Source: an uncultured Clostridia bacterium
GTDB lineage: Bacteria; Bacillota; Clostridia; Christensenellales; Borkfalkiaceae
Direction: 5' to 3'
NCBI GenBank assembly: GCA_934254725.1
Contig: CAKQLR010000053.1
Coordinates: forward strand, 1-12,890
Length of the DNA: 12,890 nt
Positions 5,883-12,212 of this stretch are shown here, piece by piece (position 1 is the stretch's first letter; each line of letters begins with the position of its first letter). The translations under genes and the position numbers were made by a program. The notes under the pieces are model-generated. The model did not search any database and was not told the origin of the DNA. It saw only the letters and a program-made list of their open reading frames with translations.

Positions 5883-7562
5883 ATGCTTGTAAAAGATTTA
5901 CCCTACAAAAGATACGAAATAGAAACGTTTAAAAACGCATTCGAAGCATTCGAGAAATCCGCGAATGAGGCAAAAACAGCAAAAGAGTTTCTCGCCGCCC
6001 GCGAAGTTTTTCTTACCGAAGCTAAACATTACCAGACGATGAGCGCGCTCGCAAATTGCCGCTTTACGCTAAATACTGCCGACGAATTTTATCAAGCCGA
6101 AATGGACTACTACGATCAGAACGGACCGCTTTTCCAGGAAGTTTTCGTTAAATACGGCGACGTTATGCTAAACACCCCTTTCAGAAGCGAGCTTGAAAAA
6201 CAACTTAACCCCATACTTTTCAAAAACTACGAAACTTCCAAAAAAGCATATAACCCCGTTGCAGAAAAAGAATGCCAACAGGAAAACGCTCTTTGCACGG
6301 AATACTCTCGCTTTATGTCCGCTATGCCCGTAGAATGGAACGGCGAGAAGAAGCCACTTGCTTTCGTAAGAGGCTTTTTATCCGATAAAGACAGAGGCGT
6401 AAGAAAACAAGCCGCGTTTGCTATAGGCAAGGCGTTGGAAGCAAACAAAGAAACTCTTGATTCCATCTACGACAGACTTGTAAAAATCCGTACGGAAATT
6501 GCAAGGAAGCTCGGATACAAAAACTTCACAGAGCTCGGTTATTACAGAATGAATCGTATTTCCTACAACAGAGCCGACGTAGAGAAATTCAGGGCGAACG
6601 TTCTCTCCGGGCTTGTTCCCGTTGTCGGCGAGTTAAAGAAAAAACTTGCGAAAAAGCTTGAAATAAGCGACTTCTCTTTCTACGACGACGGAATTTACTC
6701 CGAACACGGAAACCCGAAACCAAACGGCGACGTAAAACAAATTTTTAAAGCTGCGCAGGAAATGTACGACGACATGTCCCCCGAACTCGGAGAATTTATG
6801 AAAAGGATGCAGCAAGCCGAAGCGTTCGACGTCGAATCCCGCGACAACAAATGGGGCGGCGGTTATTGCACCGGCTTCGCCGATTACAAACAGCCTTTCA
6901 TTCTCGCAAATTTCAACGGCAGTTCCGACGATATAGACGTAATAACTCACGAATTCGGGCACGCGTTCGCGGCTGATTGCTCATATAAATTCGGAGACTT
7001 CGAGCTTGACGTGGGCGGAATGGAAACCGCGGAATGCCACAGCATGAGCATGGAATTCTTTGCCGAAAAATATATGAATAAATTTTTTGACAATCCCGCG
7101 GAATATTGCAAATCTCATCTTCTCTCTTCCCTCTCGTTTATTCCGTACGGCGTTATCGTTGACGAATTCCAGCACATCGTATACGATAACCCCGACATGA
7201 CACCGGAAGAACGCGACGACGCATATCTTCAGCTTGAAAAGAAATACAGACCATATCTGACATTCGACGGAATTCCTTATCTCGAAAAAGGCACACGTTG
7301 GCAATATCAGATGCACATATATGAATCACCTTTCTATTACATCGATTACTGCCTTGCTCAGACGGTAGCACTCGGGTTCTTTATCAAAATGGCCGAAAAT
7401 TACGACGAAGCGTTAAGCAAATATCTCGCCTTTGTAAAATGCGGAGGAACAAAATTATTCCCCGACCTCGTAAAGGATGCGGGAATAGCCGACCCGTTCG
7501 GTGACGGAACATTGAAAACGCTTGCCGAAAAACTTATGAAAATAGCCGAAAAATACGAATAA
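5883..7562 (+). CDS. pepF: M3-family oligoendopeptidase F-type zinc metallopeptidase
   Basis: This is probably a cytosolic zinc peptidase that cuts short peptides, as PepF does in lactic acid bacteria, recycling peptides from transport, signal peptides or protein turnover. There is no signal peptide or membrane segment. The catalytic motif HEFGH is at 356-360 (VITHEFGHAFA), giving the two zinc histidines and the catalytic glutamate. The third zinc ligand is probably Glu384 in METAECHSMSMEF, 28 residues later, the spacing seen in M3 enzymes. The C-terminal part has the substrate-binding tyrosine-rich stretch YESPFYYIDYCLAQ near 479-492. Length 559 fits the shorter clostridial M3 oligoendopeptidases (PepF is near 600). 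It is a single-gene unit with its own promoter and a terminator at 7583-7625, with all active-site residues intact. Confidence 0.94.
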   Translation: MLVKDLPYKRYEIETFKNAFEAFEKSANEAKTAKEFLAAREVFLTEAKHYQTMSALANCRFTLNTADEFYQAEMDYYDQNGPLFQEVFVKYGDVMLNTPFRSELEKQLNPILFKNYETSKKAYNPVAEKECQQENALCTEYSRFMSAMPVEWNGEKKPLAFVRGFLSDKDRGVRKQAAFAIGKALEANKETLDSIYDRLVKIRTEIARKLGYKNFTELGYYRMNRISYNRADVEKFRANVLSGLVPVVGELKKKLAKKLEISDFSFYDDGIYSEHGNPKPNGDVKQIFKAAQEMYDDMSPELGEFMKRMQQAEAFDVESRDNKWGGGYCTGFADYKQPFILANFNGSSDDIDVITHEFGHAFAADCSYKFGDFELDVGGMETAECHSMSMEFFAEKYMNKFFDNPAEYCKSHLLSSLSFIPYGVIVDEFQHIVYDNPDMTPEERDDAYLQLEKKYRPYLTFDGIPYLEKGTRWQYQMHIYESPFYYIDYCLAQTVALGFFIKMAENYDEALSKYLAFVKCGGTKLFPDLVKDAGIADPFGDGTLKTLAEKLMKIAEKYE

Positions 7563-7582
7563 TTTAAACTTAGATAACTTAA

Positions 7583-7625
7583 AAGCTCGGACAACATAAA
7601 CGGTTGCCCGAGCTTTAGTTTTTTA
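7583..7625 (+). terminator. terminator between converging genes, probably bidirectional
   Basis: The stem AAGCTCGG (7583-7590) with CCGAGCTT (7608-7615) is extended by CAAC/GTTG after one mismatch. On the plus strand TAGTTTTTT follows, ending the oligoendopeptidase transcript. On the minus strand the stem is followed by TTAAG, a weak U-run, so it may also serve the darA transcript arriving from the right. Confidence 0.85.
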
Positions 7626-7650
7626 ATCGACGAAAAAATCTATTCCCTAA

Positions 7651-7974
7651 TTACATTTTTTCGTAAAACTCTACATTGGTAACAAAAACCGTAGCGCCGC
7701 CAACCGGGACCTCTGCGGGGACGGTTGCAAACATAGGATAATCCGCAACGACGCTGCCCGCCGCAGCTTCCATTCTGCGAGCAGAATTAGCCCTTATTAT
7801 TTCCACGGCTTCCTCTACCCTATCGTCCTTGGTACCCATTAAAATAGTAATGTTGCCCGTGCTTAAAAAACCACCGGATGAGGCTACTTTGGTAAAAATA
7901 TATCCCTTTTCTTTAAGTGCGTCGCAAACTGCGCCGGAATCTTTTCTGTTTACTATAGCGGTAATCATTTTCAT
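7651..7974 (-). CDS. darA: cyclic-di-AMP receptor DarA (PstA-like, PII-type)
   Basis: This is a small PII-like trimeric receptor for the second messenger c-di-AMP, found across Firmicutes; its downstream target is unknown in most species. The whole 107-residue protein is family length (about 109). The N-terminal strand MKMITAIVNRKDS, the loop TKVASSGGFLSTGNITILMG (28-47), which carries the ligand-binding glycine and Thr/Ser residues, and the C-terminal GGATVFVTNVEFY (92-104) all match. The start is supported by GTGAGGATG before the ATG and by a consensus promoter just upstream. It is a single-gene unit. There is no diadenylate cyclase or c-di-AMP phosphodiesterase gene in the window. Confidence 0.95.
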   Translation of the reverse strand: MKMITAIVNRKDSGAVCDALKEKGYIFTKVASSGGFLSTGNITILMGTKDDRVEEAVEIIRANSARRMEAAAGSVVADYPMFATVPAEVPVGGATVFVTNVEFYEKM

Positions 7975-8002
7975 AGCTTCATCCTCACTTCTTTTTTATA
8001 CT

Positions 8003-8031
8003 ATTATATAGTAAAATATAAATTAAGTCAA
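8003..8031 (-). promoter_or_regulatory. promoter of darA
   Basis: On the minus strand TTGACT (8031-8026) and TATAAT (8008-8003) are separated by 17 bases. Initiation near 7996 gives a leader of about 20 bases that contains the ribosome binding site. Confidence 0.85.
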
Positions 8032-8148
8032 CACCTTGCCGAAAATTTTTTCAACAAATTATCACATTTTTTTTGCACAGTCGATTGAAAACTGTTCCGT
8101 TATGCGACAATTATTCTTAAATTGGTAATTTTCTGCCGTTTTAAATAA

Positions 8149-8177
8149 TTGCATACATTTAAAAAAATTTTTAAAAT
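8149..8177 (+). promoter_or_regulatory. probable promoter of the alpha-oxoamine synthase gene
   Basis: TTGCAT (8149-8154) and TAAAAT (8172-8177) are separated by 17 bases. Initiation near 8184 leaves room for AAAGGA (8192-8197) before the ATG at 8206. The -35 is a weak match and the area is A+T-rich, so this is less certain than the other promoters. The rest of 8032-8148 holds no gene that I can see. Confidence 0.45.
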
Positions 8178-8205
8178 AAAATCAAAAAAATAAAGGATAT
8201 TATTT

Positions 8206-9381
8206 ATGGATATTTTTGAAAAAGCATTTGCTGAAAACAAATACGACGTTATACAAAGACAAGGCATCTATCCATATTTTCACAAGCTACTCACAGGACA
8301 GGATACCGAAGTCGTTATGGACGGAATTGATACCGTTATGATTGGCTCAAACAATTATCTCGGTCTTACCTCTCACCCGGAGGTTATCGACGCCGGCATA
8401 AAAGCCCTTGAAAAATACGGTTCGGGATGCTCCGGTTCCAGATTTCTAAACGGCACGCTTGATATTCATGTAGAGCTTGAAGAGAAGCTTGCCTCCTTTT
8501 TGAAAAAAGAAGCGGTGACGACGTTCAGCACGGGTTTTCAAAGCAACCTCGGAATAATCAGCGCGATAGCGGGACCGCACGACTATATTCTATGCGATAA
8601 AGAAAACCATGCGAGTATATACGACGGATGCAGGCTTTCATTTGCTAAGACATGGAAATTTAACCACTCAGACATGAACGACCTTGAAGAAAAACTTAAA
8701 AGTGTCCCCTCCGGACACGGCAAACTTATAGTAACCGACGGCGTATTCAGTATGAGCGGCGAGATATGCAAACTTCCCGACATTGTAACTCTTGCAAAAA
8801 GATACGGTGCAAGAATTATGGTGGACGACGCCCACGGTTTAGGCGTTTTAGGAAGCCACGGCAGAGGGACTGCGGAATACTTCGGACTTGAAAACGAAGT
8901 CGATATTTACATGGGCACATTCTCTAAATCACTCGCAAGTATAGGCGGCTATATGGCTGCGCCGAAAAAGGTCATAGAGTATGTAAAACATACCTCTCGC
9001 CCATACATTTTTAGCGCAAGCCTCACACCCGCTTCCGTAGCATGCGCTCTTCAGGCTTTAAAGATACTTGAACGCGAGCCACAAAGAGTTAAAGCACTTT
9101 CCGACATTGCAGACTATATGAGATCTTTACTGAAGAAATACAATATAGATATTATTGAAAGCAAAACGCCGATTATACCCGTTTACACATATGACGACGA
9201 ACGCACTTTTATAGCATGTAAAATGCTTCTGGAACGCGGCGTATACGTAAACCCCGTAATTTCGCCCGCCACGCCCGTAGGGAAAGCCCTTTTAAGAACG
9301 AGCTATACAGCAACACACACAAAAGAACAACTTGAAAAAGCAGCAAAAGAAATTAAAAATGTTCTGACTGTTTTGGAATAG
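8206..9381 (+). CDS. alpha-oxoamine synthase, serine palmitoyltransferase-like PLP enzyme
   Basis: This is a PLP enzyme of the family that condenses an amino acid with an acyl-CoA, releasing CO2 (serine palmitoyltransferase SPT, AONS/BioF, KBL, ALAS). All catalytic positions are present: His135 (ring stacking, in KENHAS), Asp207 and His210 (VDDAHGLG) and the Schiff-base Lys241 (GTFSKSLASIGG). Length 391 is typical. Among subfamilies it most resembles soluble bacterial SPT of Bacteroidetes: IYPYF near the N-terminus, GSGCSGSRFLNGTLDIHVELE at 72-92, GTFSKSLASIGG rather than the usual GTLGKA... of KBL/AONS, and RPYIFSASLTPAS later. There is no biotin, threonine-dehydrogenase or other sphingolipid gene beside it to fix the substrate; AONS or KBL activity remains possible. 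It is a single-gene unit. Family is certain; SPT-like by pattern, substrate inferred. Confidence 0.88.
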   Translation: MDIFEKAFAENKYDVIQRQGIYPYFHKLLTGQDTEVVMDGIDTVMIGSNNYLGLTSHPEVIDAGIKALEKYGSGCSGSRFLNGTLDIHVELEEKLASFLKKEAVTTFSTGFQSNLGIISAIAGPHDYILCDKENHASIYDGCRLSFAKTWKFNHSDMNDLEEKLKSVPSGHGKLIVTDGVFSMSGEICKLPDIVTLAKRYGARIMVDDAHGLGVLGSHGRGTAEYFGLENEVDIYMGTFSKSLASIGGYMAAPKKVIEYVKHTSRPYIFSASLTPASVACALQALKILEREPQRVKALSDIADYMRSLLKKYNIDIIESKTPIIPVYTYDDERTFIACKMLLERGVYVNPVISPATPVGKALLRTSYTATHTKEQLEKAAKEIKNVLTVLE

Positions 9382-9388
9382 AATAACC

Positions 9389-9427
9389 ATTGCCGGGGAA
9401 TATAAAATTCTTCGGCAATTTTTCTTT
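9389..9427 (+). terminator. terminator of the alpha-oxoamine synthase gene
   Basis: ATTGCCGGGGAAT (9389-9401) pairs with ATTCTTCGGCAAT (9407-9419), a 13-bp stem with two G-U pairs and a short ATAAA loop. TTTTCTTT follows. It separates this gene from the next plus-strand gene, so the two are not an operon. Confidence 0.85.
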
Positions 9428-9442
9428 ATCGATTATTTTTAT

Positions 9443-9471
9443 TTGAAAAAAAGTTAAAAATATTGTAAACT
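9443..9471 (+). promoter_or_regulatory. promoter of the threonine-synthase-like gene
   Basis: TTGAAA (9443-9448) and TAAACT (9466-9471) are separated by 17 bases, with initiation near 9478 and GAGG (9494-9497) before the ATG at 9504. It lies after a terminator, so the gene has its own transcript. Confidence 0.65.
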
Positions 9472-9503
9472 GAATAAATAAACTGACAACATTGAGGCTT
9501 AAA

Positions 9504-10877
9504 ATGTACGTATCGACAAGAAACTCTGATAAAACATATTCGACCGCCGAAGTTATTTGCGGAATAAATCCCGCAGACAAAGGACTTATTGTGCCGAATA
9601 CTCTTCCGAATATAAGCAATTCCGAACTTGAAATGATACAAGACTCCGACTTTATCGAAACGGCGGCGTTTACGCTGAACAAATTCTTCCCAGATATTAA
9701 AACAGAAGATTGTCTGTCGATATGCAAAAACGCTTTCGAGGATAAAACACAGGACGACTTTTGCAGTATATTTAACGAAGCCGTTCCTTCTGTTGTTTAT
9801 CTTTCGGAAGATGAAGCCATGTTAGAGTTAAACAAGGGTCAGACTTCATGCTGCGTAGATTATACCGTAAAGCTATTAGTAGCCTATATCAAGCAAAATA
9901 AGGCTTTTTTTGAACGTAAACAGATCGAAATAGTAACAACTGAAAATAATTTTTTCTGCTCTATTGAAGAAGAAATATCAAGTTTTGAAAACATTAAAGC
10001 CGTTTACTTAAAAAACGACAAGAAGCTCGGATATTACGAAAAAGCAAAGCTAAAATACGCCGAAAAAAAAGGCGGAACAATCGAAACCGAATATAAGTAC
10101 ATATACGAATATACGCAGACAAAAAGCAATTCGGATAATATAATAATTTACCTCGGTTCGGATAGCTTTTTTAATATTGTCGTGAATTTTGCAATTCTTT
10201 TATCCGCCTATGCCGACATGCTGATAGGAGGTTCTACCGACAGCGAAGGAAAAATAAACTTATCGTTTTCGGTAGACTCGTACGGACTTCTGCCTGCGGC
10301 GATATATTTTAAAAATTGCACACGTGCGGTAAATAAAGTTATTTTAAGCGAAGAAGACGGCGGTTCAACAGTTAAATTTATTAAAAACGGAACAGTCGAA
10401 AGTAATTACGACTACAAGTCTATAGGATTTGAAAGAATTTACTTTGAACTTACCGGGAGAAATTACGACAAAACCGCAGATGTTTTTTCAAAAATAGAAA
10501 AAGACGAAAATTATACCGAAAACGGCATTAAGTTTTTGACGAAGGATTTCTATATCGCGGAGAGCGAAAAAGACGATATTTTAGACTCCGTTGCAGATTT
10601 TTTTGAAGATTTCGGATACGTTTGCGATTATTTGACGGGAAAAGGCATAGCTGCTGCCGACGAGTATTTTGACGTTACTTCCGATGAAACGCCTATACTT
10701 TACTGCTCTCTCGACACACCTCTGTTTTCACCCGAAGAAGTTTACCTTGCAATAGCTGAAATTGCGGCAAAAAGCCCGTTTATCGCGCAAAAACAGCTAA
10801 TTACGGAAACAGGCGAAGAAATGACCGACTACATCAAAAATGTTTCCGACGAGGCAAAAAACATCGAAGCGGAATAA
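9504..10877 (+). CDS. threonine synthase-like pseudoenzyme (active-site lysine lost)
   Basis: The fold and order are those of threonine synthase (ThrC), but the PLP chemistry is gone. The N-terminus MYVSTRN... with ADKGLIVPNTLPN matches ThrC's ISTRG...GGLxVPxxIP. LELNKGQTSCCVD (107-119) aligns with LELFHGPTLAFKD, with Val118 where the Schiff-base lysine belongs. The phosphate-binding SGDTG is replaced by TENNF (about 146-150) and GNFGN by DSYGL (258-262). SAYADML, VNKVILSEEDG, ERIYFELTGRNYD and PILYCSLDTPLF still match later ThrC blocks. At 457 residues it is nearly full length and has no frameshift, so selection seems to have kept it. An in-frame TTG at 9492 is possible, but ATG 9504 has GAGG six bases before it and matches the ThrC N-terminus. 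It is monocistronic. Homology is seen; loss of catalysis is inferred; present role unknown. Confidence 0.72.
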   Translation: MYVSTRNSDKTYSTAEVICGINPADKGLIVPNTLPNISNSELEMIQDSDFIETAAFTLNKFFPDIKTEDCLSICKNAFEDKTQDDFCSIFNEAVPSVVYLSEDEAMLELNKGQTSCCVDYTVKLLVAYIKQNKAFFERKQIEIVTTENNFFCSIEEEISSFENIKAVYLKNDKKLGYYEKAKLKYAEKKGGTIETEYKYIYEYTQTKSNSDNIIIYLGSDSFFNIVVNFAILLSAYADMLIGGSTDSEGKINLSFSVDSYGLLPAAIYFKNCTRAVNKVILSEEDGGSTVKFIKNGTVESNYDYKSIGFERIYFELTGRNYDKTADVFSKIEKDENYTENGIKFLTKDFYIAESEKDDILDSVADFFEDFGYVCDYLTGKGIAAADEYFDVTSDETPILYCSLDTPLFSPEEVYLAIAEIAAKSPFIAQKQLITETGEEMTDYIKNVSDEAKNIEAE

Positions 10878-10934
10878 GATTTTCTGTTTCTTTTTTTCTA
10901 AAGCTATTTTAATGTATTCAACTGAAAATTTATA

Positions 10935-10961
10935 ACAAAAAAGCGAGGATATTCTCGCTTT
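10935..10961 (-). terminator. terminator of the cytidylate-kinase-like gene
   Basis: An 8-bp stem AAAGCGAG/CTCGCTTT (10940-10947 with 10954-10961) and a 6-base loop are followed on the minus strand by a run of T's (10942-10935). It lies just past the minus-strand stop codon. On the plus strand the U-run is missing, so it may serve the preceding plus gene only weakly. Confidence 0.85.
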
Positions 10962-10967
10962 GAAGTT

Positions 10968-11813
10968 CTATAAAAACGGATATCTTATATAAGAAAATTC
11001 GTTTTCGTCTTCCCACTTTTTTAAAAATGAATTATATTCGTTTCCGCAAAAATCGTTTGACGGCAATAATCCTTGCTTCATTGTTACGCTAACAAAGGGA
11101 ACGTTTTCTTTTATTGCGACCTTTAACTTATCAGTCCCGGAAGTAACGTAATAAAAATGCCCGCGTTTCTCGGCAATCACGTTTCCATCTTTTTCCGAAC
11201 CGACAATCGGATATAACCGTTTAGGTGAGATATACGCCCTTTTTTCGTGTTTACCGCCTAAATAATCTTCGTATACGGAAGCAATCAATTCCGCAATGTT
11301 TTCAGGCGAAGCCGTAGTGGAATCCGCTACTAAATCATAATTAAAAATGTTGTTTAAATCAAGCCCGTAAATAGAAGAATATCTCTTCAGCTCACTCCTT
11401 CTCCTATCCGAAAGCTTTTCCATTGCTTCTTTTAAGCTCGAATATCTTTCGTCCTCACGGCAAGCGGCAAGTACTCGCTCTGCGGCAACCTGAAGGTCTG
11501 TCGTAACGTAAACGCTCATTGCCGACGGAACGAAATTCCAGGCAAGGCGGGAATCAAACAAAAGACTTTTGTCGTTTACGGCGTCGTAGCTTTTAATCAT
11601 ATCGTCGAAGCGATTATCTATCTCAGGGTGCTGCTCCATATAATGGCTGAATTCACATGTGGTCATGCCCATATCCTTAGCCATGGAACGCTGGATTGTC
11701 CCGACAGAAATAACCTCTGCAGAGTACATTTCCTTTAAGATTTTACACAAAGTGCTTTTCCCGCTACCCAAATCGCCGGTAAGCGAAATTTTACATTTTT
11801 TCTTTTTTTCCAT
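10968..11813 (-). CDS. cytidylate kinase-like P-loop protein with an extra C-terminal domain
   Basis: The N-terminal part (about 8-180) is a nucleoside-monophosphate-kinase fold closest to the archaeal-type cytidylate kinase family, whose members phosphorylate CMP/dCMP. It shows the P-loop GDLGSGKST at 13-21, ISVGTIQRSMAKDMGM at 35-50, PEIDNRFDD at 63-71, the DSRLAW segment at 87-92 (usually E-G-RLAG), arginine-rich lid DRRRSELKRY at 136-145 and YDLVADSTTASPENI near the end. From about 194 an unrecognised domain of roughly 88 residues follows, beginning YISPKRLYPIVG. The frame extends upstream to a TTG at 11864, but that TTG is the promoter's -35 box, so ATG 11813 (281 residues) is the start; its ribosome binding site is poor. 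The atypical DSR motif means substrate is uncertain; it may not be the cell's main Cmk. Confidence 0.78.
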   Translation of the reverse strand: MEKKKKCKISLTGDLGSGKSTLCKILKEMYSAEVISVGTIQRSMAKDMGMTTCEFSHYMEQHPEIDNRFDDMIKSYDAVNDKSLLFDSRLAWNFVPSAMSVYVTTDLQVAAERVLAACREDERYSSLKEAMEKLSDRRRSELKRYSSIYGLDLNNIFNYDLVADSTTASPENIAELIASVYEDYLGGKHEKRAYISPKRLYPIVGSEKDGNVIAEKRGHFYYVTSGTDKLKVAIKENVPFVSVTMKQGLLPSNDFCGNEYNSFLKKWEDENEFSYIRYPFL

Positions 11814-11835
11814 TCTTCTGTACCTATTGCTATGT

Positions 11836-11864
11836 ATTATATCAAATAAAAGAAAATATGTCAA
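11836..11864 (-). promoter_or_regulatory. perfect-consensus promoter of the cytidylate-kinase-like gene
   Basis: On the minus strand TTGACA (11864-11859) and TATAAT (11841-11836) are separated by 17 bases. Initiation near 11829 gives a 5' leader of about 16 bases. The box overlaps the first in-frame start of the open frame, fixing the real start downstream. It is back to back with the promoter at 11872-11901. Confidence 0.88.
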
Positions 11865-11871
11865 TAACTAC

Positions 11872-11901
11872 TTGTAAACTAATTGAATTTTAGTGTATAA
11901 A
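11872..11901 (+). promoter_or_regulatory. promoter of the YjzC-like small gene
   Basis: TTGTAA (11872-11877) and TATAAA (11896-11901) are separated by 18 bases. Initiation is near 11908. Its -35 box is 7 bases from that of the divergent cytidylate-kinase-like gene, so the two promoters may compete for RNA polymerase. Confidence 0.6.
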
Positions 11902-11947
11902 AATCGCCGGTCTGGCAATAATTACTTACGAAAAGGAGGTTAAAACC

Positions 11948-12106
11948 ATGCAGAAATTAAACCCGGGCGATACCGCGCCTCAGACAGGTTGCTACAATGT
12001 TGTAGACAAAAACGGAAAAGTGCTCGACACGATTACCGTTAAAAAGGGCAACAGAATGCCCCCTACTCAAAGCAGCGATTACTACTACGAATTTGCTAAT
12101 TGCTAA
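11948..12106 (+). CDS. YjzC-like small protein, 52 residues
   Basis: This is a 52-residue protein with a near-perfect ribosome binding site (AAGGAGGT, 7 bases before the ATG) and a promoter upstream, so it is very likely expressed. The sequence MQKLNPGDTAPQTGCYNVVD, a charged KKGNRMPPT stretch and the end DYYYEFANC resemble the YjzC family of Firmicutes (pattern: PG-x-x-AP-x-x-G-x-Y, a glycine, then V-x-x-G-x-x-[FM]-P-P-T). The function of that family is unknown. It has two cysteines, at 15 and at the last residue, and no signal peptide or membrane segment. The family match is from the pattern alone and is moderate; that a real gene lies here is more certain. Confidence 0.78.
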   Translation: MQKLNPGDTAPQTGCYNVVDKNGKVLDTITVKKGNRMPPTQSSDYYYEFANC

Positions 12107-12130
12107 AGAGTAATTTTTCCCTTATTATTT

Positions 12131-12164
12131 TTAAGAGCTGTCCGATTTTTCGGGCAGCTCTTAA
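12131..12164. repeat. long 15-bp hairpin between converging genes
   Basis: TTAAGAGCTGTCCGA (12131-12145) pairs with TCGGGCAGCTCTTAA (12150-12164) with one G-U pair and a TTTT loop. It lies between the YjzC-like gene and the rhamnosidase gene, which converge. No U-run follows on either strand, so it is not a textbook terminator, although position suggests it stops or stabilises both transcripts. Confidence 0.55.
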
Positions 12165-12212
12165 TATACTCAAAAAATTTACAACAAGCATTCAATAAAG
12201 GATTTGTCTTTG

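Noticed and set aside
9492..9503. TTG start at 9492 for the threonine-synthase-like gene
   Set aside because: The TTG overlaps the GAGG ribosome binding site of the ATG at 9504, and the N-terminus from 9504 matches the ThrC pattern MxxxSTR.
9504..10877. Calling the threonine-synthase-like gene a pseudogene
   Set aside because: The frame has no stop, frameshift or truncation and has its own promoter and ribosome binding site. Loss of catalytic motifs with an intact frame points to a pseudoenzyme, not a decayed gene.
8206..10877. Operon linking the alpha-oxoamine synthase and the threonine-synthase-like gene as a threonine pathway
   Set aside because: A U-tailed terminator (9389-9427) and a separate promoter (9443-9471) lie between them, and the second protein lacks catalytic residues. 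No threonine dehydrogenase is present.
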